A DNA stretch of 64,000 nucleotides from Streptomyces antioxidans (lineage in GTDB: Bacteria > Actinomycetota > Actinomycetes > Streptomycetales > Streptomycetaceae). The DNA lies in assembly GCF_000968685.2 (NCBI RefSeq), contig NZ_LAKD02000001.1, positions 372,001 through 436,000 of the forward strand, given 5' to 3'. Positions 1 through 8,364 of the stretch are shown here, piece by piece. The translations under genes were made by a program, and so were the position numbers. Positions within the stretch are counted from its first letter, which is position 1; each line of letters opens with the position of its first letter. A model generated the notes under the pieces. That model searched no databases, was not told the origin of the DNA, and worked only from the letters and a program-made list of their open reading frames with translations.

Positions 1-1323
1 CAAGGCCGCGTGCAGATCCGCCTGCCAGCCGTCCGCGACGGGCAGCGCCACGATCACGGCGGGCCCGCGTCCGCCGAACCACTCGGTCCAGCGGTCCAGC
101 GGGGTCGCCTCCACCAACTGGCCCAGCCACCAGGACCGTTCCCCCCGGCCGGAGGGAGGCTTGGGCACGATGCCGTCGCGCTGCATTCCGCTGTCGCACT
201 CGTCCGGCGGGCGGACGGCTATCCGGGGTGTCCGTACGGCGGCGGTCCGTTCGTCGGAGACCAGCCCGTCGGTGGTCCTCCCGCCGTCCGTCGCCCCATC
301 GTCCGTCGGCCCCTCGGCGGTCGGCCCATCCGTGGTCAGCGACACACAGCTCCGTGTCCGTTCGGCCATGCGCGCGGCGAGCGCCGAGCCGGGCAGGGCG
401 GAGAGCAGTTCGGCGGCGGTCGCCCGGACGTTCCGGCTGCGGTCGGACAGCGCCTGTTCGAGGAACGGCTCATCGGACGGGGAGAGATCGTCGCGCAGCG
501 AGTCCAGGAACATCAGCCGGTCCTCGGCCCGCTCGGTCGACCACGTGCCGCCGAGCAGCGCCAGCCCCGCCGCCGGGTCGCGGTGGCGGGCCGCCGCCAG
601 CAGCGACACCCGCTCGGCGAACAACCCCTCCTCCCACAGCCGCTGTTCCTCGTCCGGTGGGGCGGTGGCCTCGGGCGGCTCCGGAAGCGATGCGGACGCC
701 CGGCCCGCCGCGCCCCGCAGCGCGAACTTCCAGTCCGGGTTGAGCAGGGCCAGCCACAGCGCACGCGGCCCGCCGAGCGTCAGCGCCTCGGCCCGTAGAT
801 CAGTGCGGGCGCGGGCCGCGTCGAGCAGCGCGGGAAGCAGCGCGTCGGGCACGCGATAGCCGTGGTGATTGGCCAGCGCGAGCCACTGCGGCAGCAGCTC
901 GGCGAGATCGGGCGCGGAGCGCGAACCGCCGCGCCCCGGCGCCGAACGGTCGGCGAGCAGCAGCGCCAGCCTGCTGTGGGCGGCCATGGGCAGCGCCGGT
1001 CGCGGATCCTCGGGCGCACGGTCCGGCCCCGGCCGGGCGGGTGCGGGCCGCAGTCCGGCCCGCCGCCGCACCGTGCTGAGCGCGGCGGCGTCCAGCAGGG
1101 CGGACGGCGTGTCCTGTCCGGGGCGCGGCGCGACGGGCGGGGTGCGCCGCTCCGTGCCGAGCAGCGCGGCCGCAACAAGATCGTCCCAAGACGCGCTGGA
1201 CACACTGGATGTGGCGGACGCGCTGGGCGCGCTGGCTGCGGTGTGCGCTGTGGTCGCCTTGGCCGTGGTGGGCGCGCTGGACGCGCTAGACGTGGCGGAC
1301 GCGACGGGCGTCGTACTGGTCAA
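1..1323 (-). CDS. DUF5691 family protein, C-terminus cut by window edge
   Basis: The frame is open for 441 codons from a TTG start to the left edge. The TTG overlaps the TGA of the upstream SWIM gene (TTGA) and lies six bases behind AGGGAGG, so translation is probably coupled. The first ~44 residues are Ala/Ser/Thr-rich low complexity; the folded part starts near residue 45 (SWDDLVAAALLGTERR). A long Leu/Ala-rich helical stretch follows, including repeat-like RNVRATAAELLSALPG, then a Gly/Thr/Asp linker and a Trp-rich segment (WWLGQLVEATPLDRWTEWF). DUF5691 is inferred from this sequence and from its usual place next to SWIM, MoxR, DUF5682 and VWA genes. No biochemical role is known to me; helical repeats suggest a scaffold. 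A later start at GTG 1203 would drop the low-complexity leader but has no comparable ribosome site. Confidence 0.72.
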   Translation of the reverse strand, partial: MTSTTPVASATSSASSAPTTAKATTAHTAASAPSASATSSVSSASWDDLVAAALLGTERRTPPVAPRPGQDTPSALLDAAALSTVRRRAGLRPAPARPGPDRAPEDPRPALPMAAHSRLALLLADRSAPGRGGSRSAPDLAELLPQWLALANHHGYRVPDALLPALLDAARARTDLRAEALTLGGPRALWLALLNPDWKFALRGAAGRASASLPEPPEATAPPDEEQRLWEEGLFAERVSLLAAARHRDPAAGLALLGGTWSTERAEDRLMFLDSLRDDLSPSDEPFLEQALSDRSRNVRATAAELLSALPGSALAARMAERTRSCVSLTTDGPTAEGPTDDGATDGGRTTDGLVSDERTAAVRTPRIAVRPPDECDSGMQRDGIVPKPPSGRGERSWWLGQLVEATPLDRWTEWFGGRGPAVIVALPVADGWQADLHAAL

Positions 1324-2786
1324 CGGGTGCCTCCCTGCGCTGCCGTGCCGATGAGCGAAACGGGGGTCGGGTCCCAGGTGGTGATGGGGGAGAAGCCGCG
1401 GTGGCCGCACTCACCGAAGACGGTGACCGGGCCACCGCCGGATATCGCCATCAGCCGCCATAGATCGGTGCGCCCCGCGCAGCGCGGATCGACGGGCAGG
1501 GCCGAACCGCTCCGCCCATCCGCCAGCTGCCATCCGTCGTCCCCCGGGACCGGCACCACATCGGCGAGCACCACCGGCCAGCCGTCCAGCCATGGATCCT
1601 CCCCGAGCGCCGCTCCGTAGGCCGCCAGCGCGGTCTCTACATCGCACCCCTCGGGGACCCCGGACCCCTCGCACCCCTCAGCGGCCGGAGGCGCCGGGGG
1701 AGGCGCGGCCCCCGCCGCCTCCCCGTGCCGGGCGCCGATCGTGGCGCGCAGCGGCCGGGCCGCCGGGTAATACGCGAGGTCCGCGTCGAGCACCAGGCCG
1801 GTGGGCAGCGCGAGCTCGGGCGACTGGCCGGGGGTACTGAACGAGAGCAGCAGCGCCATACGGTGCGTACGCTCGCCCCGCAGCCAGATCCGGCGCGTGG
1901 TCAGCCTGCCGTCCGTGCCGTCCTGGCGGCCCAGGACCAGCCAGCGGTCCCGGATCGCCTCCTCCGTGGCCAGCAGCTCGGCCACCGGCGTCGTGAGGCC
2001 CACGCGGGTGCGCGTGGTGGCGGCCAGCTGCTCCGGGAGCCGGTCCAGCTGAAGAAAGCCCTGGTTGAGCAGGTGGGCCAGCGCGCACTCCTCCAGCAGC
2101 CTGGCGGGCCACCCCGGACCGGACGACGGAATCGCCGCCAGCTCACGCACCCGCGCCTCCAGACCCGGCGCCTGGGCGTCGATCATCCGCGCGGCCGTCT
2201 CGTCCCACGCCCCGTACCCGGCGCGGTCGGCGGAGGCCAGGCCGTCGCGGAGCAGATCGGCGAGCCGCCGCTCCAACTCCGTGGCGCCCGCGGCGATCCG
2301 CTCGGCCCGCCGCTCGGCGCGGCGGCGCGCCGCCTCAGGATCGGCCGCGGCTCCGCTCCCCCCTTTCCCCGCGGCGTCCCCCGTCCCGCCGCCGGGGCCC
2401 GGGCCCCCATCCCGGGCCCCGGCGGCGAGCTTTCCGGCCCGCTCCCGCCGGTCGCCGAGCCACTGCTCGGCCCACTCCGGCGGCTCCCCGCCCGCGGGCA
2501 CGCCCCCCTCGCCTGATGTCCACAACAGCAGCAGACCCAGCGCGTGCTTGCACGGGAATTTCCGGCTCGGGCAACTGCACCGATAACCGGGCCCGTTCAG
2601 ATCGACCACCGTCTGGTACGGCTTGCTGCCGCTGCCCGAGCACAGCCCCCACACCGCCTGCCCGTGCGCGCCCGCGCCCGACCATGTGCCGTGCGCGGCG
2701 AGCTTGCCGCCCGCCGTGCGCGACGCGGCGTCAGGTGCCAGGGCCAGCACCTGCTCCGCCGTCCAGCGTTCCCCCTGCGGATTCAT
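1320..2786 (-). CDS. SWIM zinc-finger protein
   Basis: 488 residues. A SWIM zinc finger is visible at residues 70-81 (C70, C72, C79, H81 in CSCPSRKFPCKH), preceded by a small domain containing SGSGSKPYQTVVDLNG. The rest is a long helical/beta region with an Arg/Ala-rich linker near residues 135-175. SWIM domains bind DNA or protein partners. I chose the ATG at 2786 over an upstream in-frame ATG because a damage-type promoter (-10 TACCGT at 2799-2794) ends seven bases before it, which predicts an essentially leaderless mRNA. It is divergent from the MoxR-DUF5682-VWA operon and coupled to DUF5691 downstream, so all five are likely one system. Its target is unknown. Confidence 0.85.
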   Translation of the reverse strand: MNPQGERWTAEQVLALAPDAASRTAGGKLAAHGTWSGAGAHGQAVWGLCSGSGSKPYQTVVDLNGPGYRCSCPSRKFPCKHALGLLLLWTSGEGGVPAGGEPPEWAEQWLGDRRERAGKLAAGARDGGPGPGGGTGDAAGKGGSGAAADPEAARRRAERRAERIAAGATELERRLADLLRDGLASADRAGYGAWDETAARMIDAQAPGLEARVRELAAIPSSGPGWPARLLEECALAHLLNQGFLQLDRLPEQLAATTRTRVGLTTPVAELLATEEAIRDRWLVLGRQDGTDGRLTTRRIWLRGERTHRMALLLSFSTPGQSPELALPTGLVLDADLAYYPAARPLRATIGARHGEAAGAAPPPAPPAAEGCEGSGVPEGCDVETALAAYGAALGEDPWLDGWPVVLADVVPVPGDDGWQLADGRSGSALPVDPRCAGRTDLWRLMAISGGGPVTVFGECGHRGFSPITTWDPTPVSLIGTAAQGGTR

Positions 2787-2793
2787 GTCTGCG

Positions 2794-2816
2794 ACGGTAC
2801 GGGCACCCACTGACAA
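2794..2816 (-). promoter_or_regulatory. RecA-NDp/PafBC-type promoter for the SWIM gene
   Basis: Read on the minus strand: TTGTCAGTG (2816-2808), eight bases, TACCGT (2799-2794). This matches the actinobacterial damage-promoter consensus TTGTCRGTG-N8-TAnnnT at every defined position. The predicted transcript start falls at or within about two bases of the ATG at 2786, so the mRNA is probably leaderless. The -35 lies in the left arm of a 13-bp inverted repeat. Confidence 0.75.
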
Positions 2817-2852
2817 TCGCTCTGACCTGCGCATTCGCTGACGGGCGGCCGA

Positions 2853-2875
2853 TTGTCAGTGGTGTGGTGCAGTGT
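2853..2875 (+). promoter_or_regulatory. RecA-NDp-like promoter for the MoxR operon
   Basis: TTGTCAGTG (2853-2861), eight bases, CAGTGT (2870-2875). The -35 is identical to the divergent copy; the -10 keeps A2 and T6 of TAnnnT but has C instead of T at its first base. The GTG start at 2924 lies about 40 bases downstream behind a GGGGGAG ribosome site. The two promoters are outward-facing arms of a perfect inverted repeat (2807-2819 and 2850-2862). Confidence 0.55.
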
Positions 2876-2923
2876 GGTTCACGCATCCGGAAACGGAGCG
2901 AGAGAACGAGTCGTGGGGGAGCT

Positions 2924-4069
2924 GTGACCGTCACTGTGCCCGGAACCGAATCCACCGATACGAGCGGGGCGGCAGACGCCGCCGGAGCCGCGGAAGCGCT
3001 GCGTCCGCATGCGGAGGACGCCTTCGCCGCCGAGCTGAGCGCGCTGGCCGCGGCCGACGACCGTCCGCGTCCCGCGCGCTGGCGGCTGTCGCCGTGGGCG
3101 GTCGCCACCTATCTGCTCGGCGGCACGCTGCCCGACGGCACCGTGATCACGCCCAAGTACGTGGGCCCGCGCCGCATCGTCGAGGTCGCCGTCACCACCC
3201 TCGCCACCGACCGCGCCCTGCTGTTGCTTGGCGTGCCCGGCACCGCCAAGACATGGGTCTCGGAGCATCTCGCGGCGGCGGTCAGCGGTGATTCGACGCT
3301 ATTGGTCCAGGGCACCGCAGGGACGCCCGAGGAGGCCATCCGGTACGGGTGGAACTACGCCCAGCTCCTCGCCCACGGCCCGAGCCGCGACGCGCTCGTG
3401 CCCAGCCCGGTGATGCGCGCGATGGCGGACGGCATGACCGCGCGTGTGGAGGAGCTGACCCGCATCCCGGCCGATGTGCAGGACACGCTGATTACGGTCC
3501 TGTCCGAGAAGACGCTGCCGATCCCGGAGCTCGGGGAGGAGGTGCAGGCGGTCCGCGGCTTCAATCTGATCGCCACCGCCAATGACCGCGACCGCGGGGT
3601 CAACGAGCTCTCCAGCGCCCTGCGCCGTCGCTTCAACACGGTGGTGCTGCCGCTGCCCGCGACCCCGGAGGACGAGGTGGACATCGTCTCCCGCCGCGTC
3701 GCCCAGATCGGCCGCTCGCTGGAGCTCCCGGAGCTCCCAGAGGGGGTCGAGGAGATCCGCCGGGTGGTCACGGTCTTCCGCGAGCTGCGCGACGGCGTGA
3801 CCGGTGACGGCCGTACGAAGCTCAAGTCGCCCTCGGGCACGCTGTCCACGGCCGAGGCCATCTCCGTGGTCACCGGCGGCCTCGCCCTCGCCGCCCACTT
3901 CGGCGACGGCGTGCTCAGGTCGGGCGATGTGGCCGCGGGCATCCTGGGCGCGGTCGTCCGCGACCCGGCGGCTGACCGCGTCATCTGGCAGGAGTACCTG
4001 GAGACCGTGGTCCGCGAGCGCGACGGCTGGAAGGACTTCTACCGCGCGTGCCGAGAGGTGACCACATGA
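2924..4069 (+). CDS. MoxR-type AAA+ ATPase
   Basis: 381 residues with a GTG start behind GGGGGAG. The P-loop is GVPGTAKT at residues 103-110. Sensor 1 is in FNLIATANDRDRG and an arginine-rich SSALRRRFN follows, both standard for MoxR AAA+ proteins. The Walker B position reads RVEELTRIP, so Glu replaces the usual first acidic Asp while the catalytic Glu is kept. MoxR ATPases act as chaperones that remodel partners carrying VWA domains; here the VWA partner is two genes downstream. The stop overlaps the next ATG (ATGA at 4066-4069), giving coupled translation. The promoter upstream resembles a DNA-damage promoter. Confidence 0.9.
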   Translation: MTVTVPGTESTDTSGAADAAGAAEALRPHAEDAFAAELSALAAADDRPRPARWRLSPWAVATYLLGGTLPDGTVITPKYVGPRRIVEVAVTTLATDRALLLLGVPGTAKTWVSEHLAAAVSGDSTLLVQGTAGTPEEAIRYGWNYAQLLAHGPSRDALVPSPVMRAMADGMTARVEELTRIPADVQDTLITVLSEKTLPIPELGEEVQAVRGFNLIATANDRDRGVNELSSALRRRFNTVVLPLPATPEDEVDIVSRRVAQIGRSLELPELPEGVEEIRRVVTVFRELRDGVTGDGRTKLKSPSGTLSTAEAISVVTGGLALAAHFGDGVLRSGDVAAGILGAVVRDPAADRVIWQEYLETVVRERDGWKDFYRACREVTT

Positions 4070-6861
4070 CCGGCACCCCACGGGCGCGGGCCGCCGGCCC
4101 GCTGCTGCTGGGAGTGCGGCACCACGGGCCCGGGTCGGCGCGTGCGGTGCGGGCGGCGCTGGACGCGTGCCCACCGCGCGTGGTGCTGATCGAGGGGCCG
4201 CCGGAGGCGGACGCGATCGTGGGGCTCGCCGCCGAGAAGGACATGCGTCCGCCGGTGGCGCTGCTCGCCCACGCCGCAGACGACCCGGGGCGCGCCGGGT
4301 TCTGGCCGCTGGCCGGGTTCTCCCCGGAGTGGGCGGCCCTTCAGTGGGCGCTGGCCCATGAGGTCCCGGTGCGGTTCATCGACCTCCCGGCGGCCAACTC
4401 GCTGGCCATGGCAGCGAAGCAGCCCCCGACGGCCCCGCCCGCCCCGACTGGTCCGCCTGTCCCGGCTGGTGCATCCGTCCCGCCCGCCCCGGTGGGTCCA
4501 TCTGCTCCGGCTGGTCCGCCCGGTTCGGCCGGTACCTCGACCCCCGCCGGTCCGTCCGGTCCGGCGGCGGCCGCTAATGGTCCGGCGGCCGAGCCTGGCC
4601 CGTTCCCTCCGGCGGACCCGGGCGATCCGGCGGACCCGGCTGCCCCAGGTGACCAAACTGCCCCAGGCGAAGACCAAACTGCCCCAGGCGGTCCGGTTGC
4701 CCCAGGCGGCCCGGCTGGCTCAGGCGACGAGGCGGCCCCGGGCGATCCGGACGTCCCGGCTGCCGTTTCCGCCGAGCGGATGCGTGTCGATCCGCTGGCC
4801 GTTCTCTCCGAGGCGGCCGGATACGACGACCCGGAGCGCTGGTGGGAGGACGTCATCGAGCACCGCGGCACCGGTGGCGCGGAGGCGTTCACGGCCGTGG
4901 CGGACGCCATGGAGGCGCTGCGCGCCGAGTACGGGCACGGCGGGCACGAGGACGACGCCGTGCGCGAGGCCCATATGCGGTTGCGGCTGCGCGAGGCGCG
5001 GCGGGAGTTCGGGGACGAGGTCGCGGTCGTCTGCGGGGCCTGGCACGTACCGGCGCTGCGGGAGCGGACCACCGTGACCGCCGACCGGAAGCTCCTCAAG
5101 GGGCTGCCCAAGGTCAAGACCGAGATCAGCTGGGTGCCGTGGACCCACCGGCGGCTGGCCCGGCACAGCGGATACGGGGCGGGCATCACCTCGCCCGGCT
5201 GGTACGACCACCTCTTCCACGTCCCGGACCGGCCCGTCGCGCGCTGGCTCACCAAGGTCGCCGGGCTGCTGCGGGACGAGGACTTCGCGGTCTCCTCGGC
5301 CCATGTCATCGAGGCCGTAAGGCTCGCCGAAACCCTGGCCGCCATGCGCGGACGCCCGCTCGCCGGGCTCGCCGAGACCCTCGACGCCGTAAGGGCGGTG
5401 ATGTGCGACGGCTCCGATGTGCCGATCGCGCTCGTGCGGGACCGGCTCGTGGTCGGCGACATCCTGGGCGAAGTCCCCGAGTCCGCTCCGGCGGTGCCGC
5501 TCCAGCGCGATCTGACGCGCACCCAGCGCTCGCTGCGGCTCAAGCCCGAGGCGCTGGAGCGCGAGTTGGAGCTGGACCTGCGCAAGGAGACCGATGCCGG
5601 GCGCAGCCGTCTGCTGCACCGGCTCCGGCTCCTCGGGGTCGACTGGGGCACCCCGGCCGTCTCGCGCGGCAGCACCGGCACCTTCAGGGAAACCTGGCGG
5701 CTGCGGTGGGAGCCGGAGCTGGCGGTGCGGGTCGCCGAGGCGGGGGTGTGGGGCACCACGGTGCTGGCGGCGGTCTCCGCCAAGGCGGAGACCGAGGCCC
5801 GGAGCGCCAAGGGGCTCGCCGAGGTGACCGAGTTGGCCGAGCGCTGTCTGCTCGCCGGGCTCTCCGGGGCCCTCCCCGTCGTGATGCGCTCGCTCGCCGA
5901 CCGGGCCGCGCTCGACGCGGACGTGGGCCATCTCGCCCAGGCCCTGCCCGCCCTGGTGCGCTCGGTGCGCTACGGGGACGTACGGGGCACCGGCACCGCC
6001 GCGCTCGGCGAGGTCGCGGTCGGTCTGGCCGAGCGGATCCTGGTCGGGCTGCCGCCCGCCTCCGTCGGCCTCGACGCCGATGGTGCCGACGAGATGCGCC
6101 GCCATATGGAGGCCGTGCACCGGGCGATCGCCCTGCTCTCGGAAACGGAGACGGCCGGGACAGAGACCACGACGCGGCAGCCGCAGACCGACCTGCCGAC
6201 GGCAGACATGCCAATGGCAGACACGCGGACAGCGGACATGTCGACAGCGGACATGTCGACAGCGGAGGCGCGGTCAGCCGAGCCCCGCGCCGCCGACGGG
6301 CTGCGGGCCCGCTGGGCGGCCATGCTGCGCAACCTCGCCGGGCGGGACGGTACGCCCGCCACTCCCGCGCTGATCCGGGGCCGCGCCGCGCGGCTGCTGC
6401 TGGACGACGGACGGCTCGCCGAGGAGGAGGCGGCCCGGCTGATGGGGCTCGCGCTCTCACCCGGCACCCAGCCGCCCGAAGCGGCCTCCTGGATCGAGGG
6501 GTTCATCGGCGGCGGCGCGGGCGGCGGCATGCTGCTCGTCCACGACGAGCGGCTGCTCGGGCTGGTCGACCGCTGGCTGATCTCCGTTCCCGCCGAGTCG
6601 TTCACCGACGTCCTGCCGCTGCTGCGGCGCACCTTCTCCGCGTATGACACCGGCGTGCGGCGCACCCTGGGCGAGCTGGTCCGCCGGGGTCCCGCGGCCG
6701 ACGGTTCCACCGGCGCCGACGGCCAGGGCACTCCCACCGCACCCGGCTTCGGCCCCGGGCTGGACCCGGACCGCGCGGCGGCCGTCGTACCGACGGTGCG
6801 GCTGCTGCTGGGCCTCGACCCCGCCCCGCACGCCAACGGCCCTATGGAGGCAGCCCGATGA
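4066..6861 (+). CDS. DUF5682 family protein
   Basis: 931 residues. The start is the ATG of an ATGA overlap with the ATPase gene; the end makes the same overlap with the VWA gene. The N-terminus (LLLGVRHHGPGSARAVRAALD, then VVLIEGPPEADAIVGLA) is a recognisable DUF5682 opening. Residues ~120-240 are a Pro/Gly/Ala-rich insert encoded by imperfect short repeats and look disordered. The core resumes at MRVDPLAVLSEAAGYDDPERWWEDVIEH and includes VAVVCGAWHVPAL. A second repeat-made hinge (TADMSTADMSTAEA) lies near residues 705-745 before a helical C-terminal region. Function is unknown; constant linkage to MoxR and VWA genes suggests a complex subunit. Confidence 0.85.
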   Translation: MTGTPRARAAGPLLLGVRHHGPGSARAVRAALDACPPRVVLIEGPPEADAIVGLAAEKDMRPPVALLAHAADDPGRAGFWPLAGFSPEWAALQWALAHEVPVRFIDLPAANSLAMAAKQPPTAPPAPTGPPVPAGASVPPAPVGPSAPAGPPGSAGTSTPAGPSGPAAAANGPAAEPGPFPPADPGDPADPAAPGDQTAPGEDQTAPGGPVAPGGPAGSGDEAAPGDPDVPAAVSAERMRVDPLAVLSEAAGYDDPERWWEDVIEHRGTGGAEAFTAVADAMEALRAEYGHGGHEDDAVREAHMRLRLREARREFGDEVAVVCGAWHVPALRERTTVTADRKLLKGLPKVKTEISWVPWTHRRLARHSGYGAGITSPGWYDHLFHVPDRPVARWLTKVAGLLRDEDFAVSSAHVIEAVRLAETLAAMRGRPLAGLAETLDAVRAVMCDGSDVPIALVRDRLVVGDILGEVPESAPAVPLQRDLTRTQRSLRLKPEALERELELDLRKETDAGRSRLLHRLRLLGVDWGTPAVSRGSTGTFRETWRLRWEPELAVRVAEAGVWGTTVLAAVSAKAETEARSAKGLAEVTELAERCLLAGLSGALPVVMRSLADRAALDADVGHLAQALPALVRSVRYGDVRGTGTAALGEVAVGLAERILVGLPPASVGLDADGADEMRRHMEAVHRAIALLSETETAGTETTTRQPQTDLPTADMPMADTRTADMSTADMSTAEARSAEPRAADGLRARWAAMLRNLAGRDGTPATPALIRGRAARLLLDDGRLAEEEAARLMGLALSPGTQPPEAASWIEGFIGGGAGGGMLLVHDERLLGLVDRWLISVPAESFTDVLPLLRRTFSAYDTGVRRTLGELVRRGPAADGSTGADGQGTPTAPGFGPGLDPDRAAAVVPTVRLLLGLDPAPHANGPMEAAR
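6228..6266 (+). repeat. 15-bp tandem repeat in DUF5682 hinge
   Basis: GACAGCGGACATGTC occurs at 6228-6242 and 6243-6257 with a partial third copy to 6266. It encodes the repeated TADMS hinge of the DUF5682 protein and keeps the reading frame. Confidence 0.9.
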
Positions 6862-8195
6862 CCCACGGCGCCCCTCACGTCGCTACCGCCCCTCACATCG
6901 CTACCGACTCCCACGGCGGCGCCGACTCCCACGGCGATCCCGCTGCCAGCCACGACAGTCCCCAGGGCGCCCACCCCACGGGTGACCACCCCCGGGCCGA
7001 CCAGGAGCGGCTGCGGCGCTGGCGGCTGGTGCTCGGCGGCCAGGGCGCCGACGGCACCGGCTGTTCGCTCAGCGGGGCCGATGCCGCCATGGACCGCACG
7101 CTCGACGCCCTCTACGGCTCCGGAGGCGGCGACGGCGCGGGCGGCAGCGGCACGGCCACCGGGCGCAGCGGCGGGTCCCAGGGCGCCGGGGGCGCGCGCT
7201 CCGGCGGGCTCGGCGGCTCCGCACCCCAAGTGGCCCGCTGGCTCGGTGACATCCGTACGTACTTCCCCACCTCCGTGGTCCAGGTCATGCAGCGCGACGC
7301 CATCGACCGGCTGGGGCTGGCCGCCCTGCTGCTGGAGCCGGAGATGCTGGAGGCCGTGGAGGCGGACGTCCATCTCGTGGGCACGCTGCTGTCCCTCAAC
7401 AAGGCGATGCCGGATACCACCAAGAACACCGCGCGGGCCGTCGTCCGTAAGGTCGTCGAGGATCTGGAGAAGCGGCTGGCCGCCCGCACCCGCGCCACCC
7501 TCACCGGAGCGCTCGACCGCTCCGCCCGGATCAGCCGCCCGCGCCACCGGGACATCGACTGGGACCGCACCATCCGGGCCAACCTCAAGAACTACCTGCC
7601 CGACCACCGGACGGTCGTCCCCGACCGGCTCATCGGATACGGGCGGGCGGCGCGCGGGGTGAAGAAGGACGTGGTGCTGTGCGTCGACCAGTCGGGGTCG
7701 ATGGCCGCGTCCGTGGTCTACGCCTCGGTCTTCGGCGCCGTGCTCGCCTCGATGCGCTCCCTCGCCACCCGGCTGGTCGTCTTCGACACCTCCGTGGTCG
7801 ACCTGACCGAGGAGCTCGACGATCCGGTGGACGTCCTCTTCGGCACCCAACTCGGCGGCGGCACCGACATCAACCGCGCGCTGGCCTACTGCCAGTCGCG
7901 GATCACCCGGCCCGCCGACACCGTGGTCGTCCTCATCAGCGACCTCTACGAGGGCGGCATCCGCGAGGAGATGCTGGGCCAGGTCGCCGGGATGAAGGCG
8001 TCCGGGGTGCAGTTCGTGACGCTGCTCGCGCTGTCCGACGAGGGGGCGCCGAGCTACGACCGCGAGCACGCGGCGGCGCTCGCCGCGCTGGGCGCGCCCG
8101 CCTTCGCCTGCACCCCCGATCTCTTCCCGGAGGTGATGGCCGCCGCCATCGAACGGCGCCAACTGCCGATACCGGACATGGAGATGCATCAGTGA
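6858..8195 (+). CDS. VWA-domain protein, MoxR partner
   Basis: 445 residues, starting in an ATGA overlap with DUF5682. The first ~120 residues are His/Gly/Ser-rich and variable. A helical region (VARWLGDIRTYFPTSVVQVMQRDA) precedes a C-terminal von Willebrand A fold with an intact metal-binding MIDAS: DQSGS at 277-281, the Thr of GGGTDINRAL and the Asp of VLISDLYEGG. Proteins of this type pair with MoxR ATPases, the VWA metal site being the docking element. It probably forms a complex with the two upstream products. A hairpin right after the stop suggests the operon ends here. Confidence 0.88.
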   Translation: MTHGAPHVATAPHIATDSHGGADSHGDPAASHDSPQGAHPTGDHPRADQERLRRWRLVLGGQGADGTGCSLSGADAAMDRTLDALYGSGGGDGAGGSGTATGRSGGSQGAGGARSGGLGGSAPQVARWLGDIRTYFPTSVVQVMQRDAIDRLGLAALLLEPEMLEAVEADVHLVGTLLSLNKAMPDTTKNTARAVVRKVVEDLEKRLAARTRATLTGALDRSARISRPRHRDIDWDRTIRANLKNYLPDHRTVVPDRLIGYGRAARGVKKDVVLCVDQSGSMAASVVYASVFGAVLASMRSLATRLVVFDTSVVDLTEELDDPVDVLFGTQLGGGTDINRALAYCQSRITRPADTVVVLISDLYEGGIREEMLGQVAGMKASGVQFVTLLALSDEGAPSYDREHAAALAALGAPAFACTPDLFPEVMAAAIERRQLPIPDMEMHQ

Positions 8196-8235
8196 TCCGG
8201 GGCTTGCGCCGACCCCTGTGGGTCGTGCAAGGATC
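8194..8235 (+). terminator. Hairpin ending the MoxR-DUF5682-VWA operon
   Basis: Imperfect stem: GATCC (8194-8198) pairs with GGATC (8231-8235), and inside it GCTTGC/GCAAG and GACCC/GGGTC pair around a CTGT loop. It overlaps the VWA stop. No U-run follows, as is common in high-G+C actinobacteria. Confidence 0.55.
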
Positions 8236-8364
8236 ATCTCCGTCGCCCAGGACATGAATCCGGCCCTCCGGTTGGCGGTTTCGTCCTGCTCAGTGCGGCC
8301 CACAAGCCATATCGCCACGCTTACGTGCCCGTTGTACGTCTCGTACTCACGGAAGGCCCCGCCT

